Under the pieces are notes generated by a model, which was not told where the DNA came from, made no database searches, and saw nothing but the letters and a program-made list of their open reading frames with translations. A stretch of 64,000 nucleotides of DNA from Amblyornis subalaris (lineage: Eukaryota > Chordata > Aves > Passeriformes > Ptilonorhynchidae): contig JACAXG010000169.1 of the NCBI GenBank assembly GCA_018881555.1, positions 760,280-824,279 of the forward strand, written 5' to 3'. The translations under genes were made by a program, and so were the position numbers. Positions 1 through 13,110 of this stretch are shown in pieces. How positions within the stretch are numbered: position 1 is the first letter of the stretch; each line of letters starts with the position of its first letter.

Positions 1-1170
1 ACTAATGAGATTCTAATGAAAAGTGGGACATTATTCATTTGGTTTCCCCCCAGGAGGCTCAGTTTATTTCCAATGAGCATGCTACCCATTAAAACAGAAG
101 GTGATGGTTTTAAGAAGCTGAAACATTAACCTGTTCCCAAATGTGCATGGTCTGAAATGACACACCNGTTTCCATAGTTTACAGCTTTACTGCCTTTATC
201 TACATTATTTTGTTCAAATAGATTTTTTTTTTTTAACTGGTCACTTCTAAATAAAAAATAAGCATCTAATCTGTATATCAAGTAATTGCACTGAAATAAT
301 TATTTTTTTAAAAGTCAACCCTCTGCATATTTTACTTTTTCCCTACCCCGAACAAATCAAATATAAATAATGAGTAAAATATAAAACTGTTTGCAACTGG
401 TTTTTAAAAATTGAATTGTACTTAATACTGAGAAACCGAATAGGTGCATAAATATATTTATCTATATAGTTCTCTTTATTGAAAAAGCTGGAGGCACAAC
501 CTCAGCTATCAGACACTTTTCAAAGTGTACCCATGAAATATCAGCATGAGATGAAGTGACCCCTTTGCAAAGACTTCCATTACTGACACATGGGTNTGTA
601 GCACTATGGTTCAGCTTCACACCTCTAAAGCTCTCTGCAATAATTGTTATTCAGCCACGTACTTCACATCTCTGATCTCCAGTGGACCTCATGGAATTCG
701 TATGGAGCCAAGAGTGTTTTCCATCGCTGCTTTCCGTGTCTGGTGCAGCTCAGACAGTGCAGTGCTGCAATCCCTCCACACAACAGAGCCATTGAGAAAT
801 CAAACACTGAACCAGAGCTTGTAAATAGGCACTTAAATTAGGAAATTAGTTCTATAAGCACAGAGCATTTGAACTGCACATTAATTATGGATAAGGCAGT
901 GGGCCCACCAATTACTGAAGCCAGGGACTCCAAATCGGCAGTGTTGGCTTTCCAGCAACCCTCTGACTCCTCCAGACACAAACCAGAAATGCACCAACTT
1001 CAAATTAGGGAGGCACAATTTTAATACATCATTCATGAAGGCACATTCAGTTCCTACCTCATGGCTATATTGCACAACCCAAATGTAAAGGATTTTGATT
1101 CCAGAGGGAAGCTTCTCTGGAGTTCAGGTTTGCCCAGTTCCTTTCCTCCAGTTTCTTCTGGTCTCTCCTA

Positions 1171-1572
1171 AGGGTCAGGCTGGGAGAGTTGGGGGTAATC
1201 ACCTGGAGAAGAGAAGGCTCCAGGGAGACCTTAGAGCCCCTTCCAGCGCCTAAAGGGACTCCAGGAGAGCTGGAGAGGGATTTGGGACAAGGGATGGAGG
1301 GACAGGACAAGGGGGAAAGGCTTCNCACTGCCAGAGGGCTGGGATAGATGGGATATCAGGAAGGAATTGTTCCCTGTGAGGGTGGGGAGGCCCTGGCACA
1401 GGCTGTCCAGAGAAGCTGTGATTGCCCCATCCCTGCGAGTGTCCAAGGCCAGGTTGGATGGGGTTTGGAGCAACCTGGGAGAGTGGAAGGTGTCCCTGCC
1501 CATGGCAGGGGGTGGGACGAGTTAGGCTTTAAGGTCCCTCCCAACCCAAACCACTCCATGGTTCTGATTCCC
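1171..1572 (+). mobile_element. CR1 retrotransposon 3' fragment
   Basis: Contains ggaattgttccctgtgaggg, tggggaggccctggcacagg, ccaaggccaggttggatggg and the end cccaacccaaaccactccat then ggttctgatt, the typical CR1 3' UTR and tail in plus orientation. Confidence 0.9.
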
Positions 1573-2835
1573 TCTTTTCCCATAAGATACAAGCTGGGTA
1601 CTAAAGCATCTCTGTGTCCTTCAAGCACTTCACCTGGGGGCTTTGGGAGAACAGCCAATTCAATCTGCTAAATCTTACATACCATTTTCTTTTGGAGATG
1701 ATAAACAATTCAATAAGTGATCCTGCAGCATTCACTGCAGATGAATGTCCCACAAAGCAAGCACAAGAAAGATAAGTTGTTCCACCCATCTGAACAAACA
1801 TTTCCTCCCAGTCACACCCTCTGCACATAAAAGCAGGAATCTTTCTAAACTCACACTGAACAATTCTCGTGGAAAGTCACAAACATTAACAATGGATAAT
1901 TAAAACAATAATCAGGCTTAGTAAGACAAAAATTAGAAGTAAATTGCTCATCATTTTTTTTTCAAACTGCCCAAGCCTTAGCAAGAACATGTTTTGGACA
2001 GAAGATAATTTGAATTTAAAAGATTACAACAAGCTGCTGTTCATCAAGAAAAAAAAGTCTCCCCACTTTTGGTGCTGTGGGATTCACTATGGAGCAAAGG
2101 GATTTTGTGGGACAAAGGAGGACAGAATTTACCAGTCTTGCTGANGATGTAATATGACAAAGTATTACACATGTCTTTATGCTGCTAAGCAATTATCCAT
2201 CTCCAAATCCAACAAATTTTTAAAAATTNACACAAATTATGAAATCACAGTTTTTGCAGCAGTTTTAAGACGCTTAAATGAATCACTCTATTGGATTTTC
2301 CTTTTTAAAAGTGTTACTATCCCTGAAAAAATATTTCCCATTCTTAGTTGTTGCATTTATCAAGTTCTAAACATGGGGTAGAGCAGGTAGAGCCGAGGAT
2401 CCAGCACTCCTGCAAAAGGTGGCACAGGGAGATGACGAGAACTTAGAACCAACCAAACTAAAAGCATTGCCAAAAATTCTGGAAACATACAANCTCCTTC
2501 CAACCTTACATCTACAGAGTTTGGGTTCTTTTGGTCTTATAAAAATATTTAATTTAAAACAATAGAGAAACATGGCCTAAAATACAGTGTAATAAATANC
2601 AACTTTATCTGTGGCACAGTAATTGCAGGACTGTGTTAATTGTGATTCTAGAGGCAGTGTCAGAAGTGAAACAGAAGCATTGAAAATAACTTTCAAGCCA
2701 AGAGTGAGACACACAGCACCAACACTCAGCACCTTCCTAGCTCAGAGAACAGGACTGGAAGCTCCTGGGAGAGCTCAGCTCTCACAGGAACTCGGGGCTA
2801 AAACATCCTGATTTAAAGATTTGGTTATCACCACA

Positions 2836-3170
2836 TCATAGAATCCCAGAATGGCTTAGGTAGGAAGAGACCTCAGAGATCAGCCAGTTCCACCCCCTGC
2901 CATGGGCAGGGACACCCACAGCTGCTCTGGGCAGCCTGTGCCAGGGCCTCCCCACCCTCACAGGGAACAATGCCTTCCCNATATCCCACCTAACCCTGCT
3001 CTCTGGCAGAGGGAAGCCATTCCCCCTTGTTCTGTCCCTGCATCCCTTGTCCCAAGTCCCTCTCCAGCTCTACTGGGGCCCCTGTAGGCACTGGAAGAGG
3101 TTTTAAGGTCTCCCTGGAGTCTTCTCCTCTCCAGGCTGAACATACCCAGCTGTCTCAGCTTTCTAAACTG
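2836..3170 (-). mobile_element. CR1 3' fragment
   Basis: Begins tcatagaatcccagaatggc and runs through cagcctgtgccagggcctcc and ctctccaggctgaacatacc, the reverse complement of a CR1 3' end. Confidence 0.9.
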
Positions 3171-4849
3171 AACTTTGGACACAGAGAAGTGCTCCAGATC
3201 TCTGCCATCTCCTACTCTACCCACAGGAAGAAGCTCCAGGCGGAACACATCCATAGCTCAGAGCTGGCTCATGGCTCATCTCACCAGCAGTGCCCACCTG
3301 TGCTGCCCTGCTCTGTTCTCAGTGCTCCTNCCCTGAGGATACAGCCTTGTTGGGAATACCTTTAGGGTAAAAAAAAGAAGAGAAAATAAAGCAGGATAAT
3401 TTTTCTTGAATATAGAACCAGTATGTTAATTTGGAGTTCTCTGTGAGGAATGAAGTCAGATGAACAAGCACAATTCTGCAGAATTGTACCTGAATTGTAG
3501 AATTGAAACCTTCCCTGGTGTTGTCACCTTCAAAACAGAGCGAGATGCACCAAAACACGCCCTACTGAGACTAGAGGCCATGGGATGAGAGTGTACCAGG
3601 CACTGTNAGCTCCAGTTTTCAGATGGCAAACTGAAACACAAGACATTTCCACTACCATGAGGCACATGCACACCTTCAGGTCAAGGGAACTGGGAGCTAT
3701 TGCTTATTTTTTTACAGCATTCAGCTTCACCACCCAAGGAATGCTGGTACAGCTGTGTTGCTCTGTGTTTGTCATTGAGTAGCTTTTACTAAACTACCCC
3801 AACCAGGTTGGGGGGAAAAATTATGAAAAATTTTAGGCAGAGCAGCACATTGTAGGTAATGGAGCTGAAGGAGGCATTTGTGTCATCTAAACCTCCCCCT
3901 CTATTCACTGATGTTGCTTTACAGCTTATAAACTACTTATCTGGCTCTTTTCTCCCAAAAAAAGGATTCTCTCATCACAGCTCTCCTTCACCAATCCCTC
4001 TCCCTGACACTACATTACTCTTCTCTATTTCACAAGTCCCANCACTTTTTCCTTTCAGGGACAATTTAATTGAAACTCTGAAAATTGCTCTGAGTGTGCT
4101 CGGCTTCCAGACAGCTGCTTCTGTCTGAGACCTCTATGGAGGAAATCAGAATAGAATGGAATGCAGAATTCCTTTTTCTCCTGGAATACACTGCTCCATG
4201 CCCTCTGCACCTCCTGGCTGAGGTGACAAGAGAGACAGAGCTGTGACAGAAAAGAGCTTTCTTAACCACCCACTCCAGAGCACATCCATCTTCAACACTG
4301 GGAAAAGCAACAGTTCTTGGGGGAAAAAAGCTGGTATGTGGTCATGTAATTAAAGCCTGTCATAACTCACACCCACATTGTGGTAGGTTGGTGGTGTGCA
4401 GGCATCCTTAGCTCTGGCATTTCCTCAGTTTAGGCTCCTTGCATTAGGAATCTAAATAGAGTTTGTATCGTACCACACCATAAATTATTGTGCAGAAAAA
4501 GTAGCATCCCTAAAAAACAATTCTTGAGCATGAAAGCGCAGCTTGATCCCCTCCTAGAATTAAGCCACAATCCCTGGTTCCTCATTCACAGCCCAGCCCT
4601 GGGACAGCAGCACATCTGCAGACAAGCCCGAGCACATGAGCACTCTCACTGTGCCTGAAATGCAGCACATGATGGAGCACCACAGCTTCCCCAAACCACA
4701 GCCCCGGAGGGAACCACGGACTGAGATCAAAGAGACAAACTGGAAAGTAACTGGATTCCTAAAGAACTCAGGCTGACAAGGCCGGCNTTCACGGCAATGC
4801 AGATCCCAACAGCCTTTTCTGCTTCATTCAGACAAATGAAGAATAGTAT

Positions 4850-5300
4850 TGACGCCGTCGGCAGCGAGTGGGAGATAACGGCATTGTTCCCTGGGGATGC
4901 TGCAGGCCGGGGCGGGGGGGGAGGATGGGGCAGTAACTATGGAGCTGGATCAAAAGTGGTTGTTAAGGGAACAAGCAGGAAAGGTGAAACAATGGCTCAG
5001 ATAAGAAGCATCTCAACAAACATGCACCGGACTTAGGATTTAGGCTGTAAGAAGCGCGAGCTTGGCCTCCGCCCCGGGAGGCGTCAGTGCCGAGGCCGAG
5101 CCAGAGGCGGTTCAAAGGAAGCGCTGCAGCCCCGAAGGACCCCGGCCCGCAGGAGGGAGGGGGCGGGGAGGGCCGGAGCCCCCCCAGAACGGGGCAGGGC
5201 AGGGCTGAGCTCCCAGGGCCCGGATGCTGCCGAGGACGCGGCTCTGCAGCCAGAACTTGCATGAGTGGGGCCCAGGTGCCTCCCAAACCAGAGGGAGAAG
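4850..5300. promoter_or_regulatory. Isolated CpG-rich island, possible internal promoter
   Basis: CpG dinucleotides are frequent here (gacgccgtcggcagcgagtg, gcgtcagtgccgaggccgag, gccgaggacgcggctctgca) and rare in the surrounding 10 kb. It contains a G-run (ggggcggggggggaggatgggg in effect) near 4910-4930. The right border is a CR1 copy at 5312. Open frames in it are composition effects. It could be an alternative promoter of the minus-strand gene or of a non-coding RNA, and no splice or coding evidence decides this. Confidence 0.5.
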
Positions 5301-5311
5301 AGGAAGGTGGC

Positions 5312-5740
5312 AATCACAGAATCCCAGACCGATTTGGGCTGGAAGGGACCTTAGAGTTCATCCCATTCCACCCCTTGCCATGGGCAGGGACACNTTCCAC
5401 TACCCNAGATTGCTCCAAACCCCGTCCAACCTGGCCTGGAACACTTTCAGGGATGAGGCAGCCACAACTGCTCTGGGCAACCTGTGCCAGGGCCTCACCA
5501 CCCTCATAGGGAACAATTCCTTCCCAATATGCCATCTAANCCTGCCCTCTGTCAGTGTGAAGCCANTCCCCCTTGTCCTGTCCCTCCAGGCCCTTGTCCA
5601 AAGTCCTCTCCAGCTCTCCTGGAGCCCCTTTNTGCACTGGAAGGGGCTCTGAAGTCTCCGGGGAGCCTTCTTTTCTCCAGAATTAATCCCANTTCTGTCA
5701 GCCTTTCCTCCTAGGACAGGTGCTCCAGCCTTCTCTATAA
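5312..5740 (-). mobile_element. CR1 3' fragment
   Basis: Starts aatcacagaatcccagaccg, then ggctggaagggaccttagag, cttgccatgggcagggacac, and continues to ctctataaaactc. Reverse-complement CR1, inserted at the right edge of the CpG-rich island near 5 kb. Confidence 0.9.
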
Positions 5741-7587
5741 AACTCTTCCTAAGAGCTCCATGTACAGAACTTTCCCAGCCTTTGTTNCATGTGCATTGTT
5801 GCAATCAGCTCCATTAAAGGTAAAACTTTAGGATCTCTAAAAAAGCAAGATTTCTTGGAAGCAGCCAACTCTTCTGTCACAAGATCTGGTGACCTTCACC
5901 CCAAATCCCCTTTTTTCTAGGAATTAATGACAAATGCTCTGCCTGCCCTCGCTCTCACAGCTCTGTGCACAGGACACACTTGGCATCAGATCATCTGCTC
6001 CTGCAAGTCATGAGCTACAAATTGCAGAAACACACCAGGAGCTAAAATCAGTTTCCGAGAACAAAACCAGCTGGTATAGAAACAAAAGCCAAATATTCTC
6101 CTGGCTGCTGGCTGCATTTTTTTTTAATTTAGCTTAAAACAAAATTAAAAAAATCTGCTTGGAACCCAAACAGTCTCTAGGCTGAAAATGTGGTGTCTAG
6201 CCTGAAAAACAGAGGCTTGTGGACACCATGCCAACAGCACAGGATTCCCATGGACCTGGTGTTTCTCAAGCCCTTAATGTGGTTCAGCTTAGGCAAGCAG
6301 TTTCAGGATTCCCAGTTTAAAATCTACAACACACATCTGCAATTCATTCTAGTTTTTTATTTTATTTCTTACTTCTCCAACCAACTCCAAATGACTTTAC
6401 GAGTTCTCGCAATCCGGCACTAATCAGTTACTCATGGTGAGGAGTCCCCGCTTCCTCGGAAGGGCTCCCTTTGCACGGGGAGCCAAGCTGTGCATTTCAT
6501 CAGCTGCATTTCGCCAGGAACAACAGCAACTACCTGATAAAACCAGACTGTTTGGAGTGCTTAATGCATGATTGCAGGACACAGAAAACTTCTGACACAN
6601 CACTGGGCATTTTCTACACCTCTCCCCTTCCATCAGCTCAGCACATTGAATTGAAGTGACTCCTCTACTAGCAGGACTAATTTCCCACTTTGGAGAAGGG
6701 GTCTTCAAGTGCTTGAGGGAAAACTTGGGAGAAATTTTCATCCAGCTGTATGGAAAGAACTTCCATTTGAGAAACACCACTGGGCTAAAACTTTTAATGG
6801 AAGAGTACCAAAAATCAGATAGTCANTATTTGCCTCCTGCATGTCAGCTCTGTGAGATAAACACTGCAGACACGGCAGGCGAGGGCTGTTACTCTTGGAA
6901 GCAATTTTGAAAATGCACAATACAATCACCTCTACTTCCCTGCTCTTCTTGTTTCAAATACAGATTCCCTGAACCAACAGCGAGCTGCTGCGTCAGAAGC
7001 AGCACAACCACAGACACTGTCTCCCACTGGGGACACGCCACTGGAGGGGTGGCACAGCACAAGTGGGAGGCTGAAGCAGACACATCCTCACTCCAGTGCA
7101 GATCAAACCCACAGGTGTAAGGTAATTCCTGCTCTTGGCTTTCAAGACAAGGTTTGCTGATGTAACACAGAAATTCAGTTGCACAAGCACAGTGAAGTTC
7201 CCAGGGATGCAGTTACCCTGTCATCACCCACCCTGGAACTGGCTTCCAGCTCCCGGCCACTTCCTTCAATGTTGTTGGTGAGCTGCAGACCTGAAGAGAA
7301 GGAAATTAGAAGGGTTTCACTCAAAAATCTTCTCCTGCTGCTGGTGGATGCAAATGAAACTTTGCTGGCATCGCTGCACACCCTGGCACCATCAGCCAGA
7401 GGATCCCAGCTGAACAGGGAAGGGACAGGGCTGCTTTCTCCAGTTTTTAATCTTTTGGTTTGAAAATCTCAACTGCTTCTCTTCCCACAGTGCACCCAGG
7501 GCAAAGCTTGTGCAAAGACGAAAAGCAACAGACTCAAGTTTCAACCACGGAAATTCTATTTGTTAGGGAAAACAAAATTCCCAGGAA

Positions 7588-7710
7588 TAGCCAAACATTG
7601 GAACAGGTGCCTGGAGAGACTCTGGCANCTCCATCCTTACAGATCCAAGTGGGAACAAGGCCCTGAGGAACCTGGTATAACTGAAGTTGGTCCAGCCTTG
7701 AGAAGACAAG
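7588..7710 (+). mobile_element. CR1 short degraded fragment
   Basis: ggaacaggtgcctggagaga, ctccatccttacagatccaa and ggccctgaggaacctggtat resemble the CR1 stretch ggaacaggttgcccagagag...ggccctgagcaacctg in plus orientation. It is diverged. Confidence 0.6.
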
Positions 7711-10707
7711 GCAAGGGTGATCTGCAAAGGACCCTTCCTGCCTAAATTGTGTTATTATTTTATGAGCTTCATTTCTGGCTCCCCATTCTTCCCATGTGGG
7801 GTCACGGGATGGGAAGGATGCAGTATTAGCAACACACAGATTATTAACATCCAGCAGCTCATCTCCAGTTCGAGCTGAGCTCCAGCTAAGGGAAGGTGGC
7901 CAAACTCATGACAGACAAGACAAAGAGGAAAATTGAAGGTATAAAGACAGAGAGGAGATGTTAGTGAAGGTTGCACTGCCATCCCTCGTGGTGGACTGAA
8001 TCTCCACTGGTCAACTGCAAAGTTAGAAAGATTTTTATACATATTTTTNTTTATATATAAACACCCTTAGCATAGCATTAGGGAGGAGTTATCAGTCCAC
8101 AACTCTTCTTCGGATGGCCTTTTCTCAGCTGTGACCATCCAGTTTGGTGTTAAAGCCATTTGGGGCACACTGGCTACCTAAAGCACAACTCAATCCTTTT
8201 CCTGAGTGGCAGAAAATAAACACTGTGCACATCACAAAAAGAGTCCCCGCAGTGTGACCCCAGCTCACAGCTATCTGTACCTGGGTTCAAAGGATGCATT
8301 TCTACTTTTACAGAACTCCCTGCTTCTTGTAAAATACAGATTATAGAAACAGGCTGGCCAAAGCCAACCCAGACTGCATGACCTCATGTAGCCTCTGACG
8401 TCCTTGCACCAGAGACACTCACAGTGCTGGAGAGCAGGAAAAGGAGGTTAATTTTGGTAAGAGAGGGCTATAAAGATCATTTGTAGATTTGCTTTATTTG
8501 CTTGCTGAGCCTCAGGAACTACAATTTATTATTATTTAAGCATTATAAGCTNATTTTGCATTTCTGACTTTAGTTACCCACAAAGAACTCCTGGTTTTAA
8601 GCCCTGTAGGTTTTAGGCTCATTCAGGTGGTTTTGAATGTTCCTCAACAGTGAAGCACCTGGAGCTGTATTCCTCACCAGGAAGCCTCCTCCAAGGATGC
8701 CTCTTCAAGGAAATAATCTCTCTGTGTCTCCAGATGCTCATCCCTTCATTCAAGTCAAAATCTTTCTGAGATCTCTACTGAGGAGTTTTCTCCCCATTAT
8801 CCAAATGTCAGGTCCCACTGAGACCTGAAGGCACTGAGGGTTCTCTGCCGTCATTGNGAAGGCTCACACAAAAGGATAAACAAAGCCATCACCAGCGTGG
8901 CATTAAAGGACTCTGGAAAAACCCCGGGGCATGAAATAATGACAACAGCAATTGGACTTAAGTACTTCAGCGATGGAATTTTTCCCAAGAAGAAGAAAGG
9001 AGAAATCACTTGTAAGGCAGGATGTATGTTAGCAAAACAAGTGAGTGTAAGTCATCAGGAGGAAAGAACAGTATTCTTTTATATTCACATCGTCTTTAAA
9101 AGCAAAATGGGTTACAACTCCTTTAACCTTTTTGCAAACAGACATTTCCCAGTGTCAAATTATAAACAAACGGACAGCAGTACACAGNGTTTGCCATCTA
9201 ATGCACTGGGGGTTTTATGGTGTCTTCAAGGTTATTAACAGATTGAAATCTGCTGTAACTGGGTTGGAAGAAATTTTTCTGTCTCTTCTAAACTGATTTT
9301 GATTTGTTAGTAGTATTTATAATGACTTTTCTAATGGCTTTTCATATAGATACTTGAAAGTCATCATCCCAAAGTGACATCTCTGTACAAGAACATCCCC
9401 CTTGTCAAATGCATTGATAATGGTTCAGTGACCCCCTGCCCATGATAAAGAAAAGTATGAGCAAGAAGCGAGAGACCCACAGCTGAGTGGGCCTGTCCCA
9501 CAAGTGGGAGCCCCCTTATTGCATTACTCTGATAGGCAAAAAAGGGTACAGCCCACTGGAAGGGACAGTGAGATTGTGCCTGAGATGAGCAAGATGCCCA
9601 GGAACTCTAACTCTTGTCTCCTTGAAAGATTGCAACAGAAATGGCTCACATTTTCAGGGCAGAAGCAGTTTTAATCAGAGTTAAATATTCACATTTTCCA
9701 ACACACTTTCAGCACCACAGCAGAAGCTTTAGATCTTCAAATCAGCCACAATTTTGCACATCTTTCAACAGAGCANGCACCAGAGCCAGACAGGCCCCAG
9801 TGCAGTAGGAGGCAGCCAGAGCCTGTGTACAGAACACTCCTCAAAGTGGGGGAGCCCCGTTCAGACCTGGGGAGGATCATACAATCATAGCTCGAGTGCC
9901 TGGGTTGAGGAGGTGTTCAACTCCCTGAAGGACCCTGTCCATCCCTCCCTAGTCCAGGAGGAATCCNGACCTTCAGCTGCCCCCCAAGGAACACAGCAGT
10001 CATGGACAAGTGCCTTTAAGCACCTCGTCCTGTTACGATACCACAAAACCCTGCTGGGCAGGGCACTAAGGTTTAGACGATGGAAACCAGCATTAATCAT
10101 GAACAATCATTCCACAGCAACTCTGGTTAGGAAAAACAGGTCCCTGAGCAGAGGGTACAATGCAGGGTAGTGCTACAACCTCACTACTCCTCCCTGTTCA
10201 TCCTGGGTCAGAGCACCCTCACCTCGGTGCAGACCCTCTTTCACCCAAGGGCTCCAGCAAGGACCAGTGGGTATCAGATATCTCCTGCTCCCCAGCTCTC
10301 ACCCAACTCTGTCTGCAAGAGGAAGCAAAGGGTCTGCAGCCCTACAGCCGCATACCCCAAATTCAGGGGGGCAGAGGAGGGGAAAGGCTCTCTGTGTGGG
10401 AGTAGGAGCACAAGATTCCTTCTGAGCACACCACAACAGAACCAATGTGTATCCATGGTGATACAACACACACTGCACCACAGAGCTGTGGGTGCATCCC
10501 TAATCACCACTGCACAGAAACCCCCAGAACTCAGGCACAGCAACAAAAACACTCTTCTTACTGAATGAAGATTGTTTGGGGACAATAGCAAAAGACTAAC
10601 AATTCTGTTTCTGCCCTTATGAGTTTCTATTCAATTCCATCCAAGCTATTATAATTAAGAGACCTTCAATAAAAAATCAGTCAGAAGCTCCTGTTTCTCT
10701 CCATTGC

Positions 10708-11037
10708 TCACATGACAGGCACAGCTTCGTCATCATTATTGCTGTCTTTGTTGACCTCCTCACAACACATCTGGCTCTGAGGAGGAAATCCACCAGCACA
10801 AATGGTGGATAAAGATTTCCCTTTCTTGGGGCTGAAGGACTTGCTGCCTCTTTCAGGCTTCACCAGAAACCAGTGATTCAGATGTGGTGCTACGGGACCA
10901 GTCAGGAGAGCGGGCAGGAGCTCGCACTGGTTGCTCATGAAGTAGCACTGTAGATGGAACACAAACTCTCTGTTTGTGGTTCTTCTTGACCGTCCCAGGA
11001 ATGGAAATGCTATAGCCAGAGGACAAATGTCTCCTTG
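10708..11037 (-). other. Unassigned open frame on the minus strand (ATG at 10962)
   Basis: Open without interruption for about 110 codons, including CPLAIAFPFLGRSRRTTNRE, then FVFHLQCYFMSNQCELLPAL, and the acidic end NKDSNNDDEAVPVM before TGA. It is not repeat-derived as far as I can see. No acceptor with a good pyrimidine tract and no nearby poly(A) signal was found, so it may be a chance frame or a terminal exon. Confidence 0.2.
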
Positions 11038-11589
11038 CTATCAGCCCAGCCTAACAAATAGCTGATAATGGAAAGACAGACACTGGAGAAATGTCCCTCC
11101 AGTTTCCTGGTGGAGTAACAATCCTCCCTGCCTGATCTCACACTCAGAACACCAGCCTGCACCCAGGCCAGCTTTAGTGTTTCTTTCATGCTTTACTGTT
11201 TACATCCTGCCTTCACCCTCCACATGTTTCCTATCTCCAGCTCCTGAAGGTAAGTCATGAGCTTTGGCTATTGCACAACACAACCTCTCCAGGGATCTTT
11301 GCTATTCCCCTCCAGATGGCTGGGTGGACAATAACCTTCTTTCCACATCCTTTACACTCTCAAATTCTGATGAATCCAAGTTTGACCAAACCGAAAACGA
11401 AATACAGATATAATTCCTTGCTCTTTGTCTTATTTTTATTTTCATGTTGGAAAAGGTTGGAAAATTCTTGGCAAGAAGCTTGTATTGAGTATACAGCATG
11501 TCACTTAATTTGCTTGGCAANGCTGCTACAGTGACACATTCTCAGGCAGTTGCACTTGTGATGACAATAATGAGTGGCATGAGAATGTA

Positions 11590-11710
11590 TCACAGAATCA
11601 GAGAAGAGAAGAGCTGGAAGGGCTCATAAGAGCTCATCTAATCTTCCTCTCATGCCTCAAGGCAAAATCAACTCAATTTTCAACAGAGACTTACCTAAAT
11701 CCAATCTCAA
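11590..11710 (-). mobile_element. CR1 diverged fragment
   Basis: Starts atcacagaatcagagaagag, then gagctggaagggctcataag, a reverse-oriented CR1 tail. It directly abuts an opposite-oriented CR1 copy. Confidence 0.6.
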
Positions 11711-11739
11711 AACCTTTACACTGNTATTCGACAGCTCAC

Positions 11740-12195
11740 GAAAGACCTCAGTTCCAGTCTTTCACTGGGGAAGGGGCTGGAGTACAAGTCCAATGAGGAG
11801 CAGCTGGGGGAGCTGGGGGGGCTCAGCCTGGAGAAAAGGAGGCTCAGGGGGGACCTTCTGGCTCTCCACAGCTNCCTGACAGGAGGGGGCAGCCAGGGTG
11901 GGCTGGGCTCTNCTCCCAGGGAACAAGGGACAGGGTGAGAGGAAATGGCCTCAGGTTGTGCCAGAGGAGGGTTAGATTGGATATTAGGAAATATTTCTTC
12001 ACTGAAAGGGTGATTAGGCACTGGAACAGGCTGTCCAGGGTAATGGTGGAGTCACTATCCCTGTAAGTGTTCAAAAAATCTGTGGATGTGGCACCTGAGG
12101 ACATGGGTCAGTGGTGGCCTTGGCAGTGCTGGATTAACAGTTGGACTTGATGATCTTGGAGGTCTTTTCCAACTTTAAGGATTCCATGAGGATTG
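11740..12195 (+). mobile_element. CR1 3' fragment (older subfamily)
   Basis: Includes ggggctcagcctggagaaaa, ggctcaggggggaccttctg, tggatattaggaaatatttc, ggatgtggcacctgaggaca and ttggacttgatgatcttgga, ending in tccatgaggattg. Typical CR1 3' region in plus orientation. Confidence 0.9.
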
Positions 12196-12912
12196 TATGA
12201 TGATGATGTTTTACAAAAAGACATAAACCTCCTAGCAGTTTATATGAATATTGATTATCTGNGGCATCACTTTATTTTTTTAGCACAGGTTATTTTAGAG
12301 TGCTAGGGAAGAAGGTACAAGGGTTAAGGCAGTTTTCAAAAGCGATTCAGAAGACTTAGTTGGCAGTTTGGAGTCACTTTATCATCCTGTGTGCTTTACC
12401 AGCAATGGTGTGTTAAATTAATTTCCAGTGCACTTCAGAGCAAAGGTTAATACAATGATCCTGCCTGGTAAAGGCTTCTCATGATTTGTGACAAATGGTG
12501 GTTTATCAGTTGATAGTGTTTAGCAAGCTGCCCATGGTTACATTCAGTTATGGCAGTGAAAGTGCAAAACAGCTCCACAGAGCTGGGACCACACAGGTAT
12601 TGGGGCAAAATTCATCAAAGAAAAGTGAATATGTAAAGTAACTACAAGATTTCTCAAGACCCAGTTTGCACTAAAGAGCCATTCTGTCTAATTCTTATCT
12701 AATTTCTTCACCAACATAGAGGCAGAATACTTTGCTAAATAAAGCATGACTAAGAACCTACTCGAAGTCAAGTTATTAAATGGATAGGAATAGAAACAAA
12801 GGAATTAGAAATAAAATTAAAGAAAAAGAAAAAACCAAACCCAGAATCTGCAAGCCAGCAGCAAACATGCTTCTAAGAGATCACCCTAAGTAATAAATCC
12901 CTGTTTTATTAG

Positions 12913-13110
12913 TTCATAGAATCATATATAATCACAGAGTATCCTGAATTGGAAGGGATCCACAAGGATCATCAAATTGAACTCCTGGCTCTGCAGAGGA
13001 CACCCCGACAAAGGGTTCCAAGTACATCACAAGGGTGTTCAAACACTTCCTTCCCAAGTTTCCATTTGACTTGACCTGGGCAGAGGAAGAAAAACTCCAA
13101 GGGATCAGCA
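12913..13110 (-). mobile_element. CR1 fragment
   Basis: ttcatagaatcatatataat, then cagagtatcctgaattggaa and ctcctggctctgcagaggac, the reverse complement of a CR1 tail. The right end is diverged. Confidence 0.75.

Larger units (their letters stand above)
1..11589. other. Non-coding stretch, left end
   Basis: Apart from the CR1 copies, the CpG island near 5 kb and the open frame at 10.7-11.0 kb listed separately, I see no exon that I can support. The first 500 bases are AT-rich. Probably intron of the minus-strand gene or intergenic DNA. Confidence 0.6.

Noticed and set aside
1231..1671. Open frames around 1.2-1.7 kb, 5.2-5.8 kb, 30.2-30.6 kb and 56.4-57.3 kb
   Set aside because: They lie in CR1 3' untranslated sequence and are not genes.
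9884..9960. Possible CR1 tail (atcatacaatcatagctcga)
   Set aside because: Only a short resemblance, and the rest does not follow CR1.
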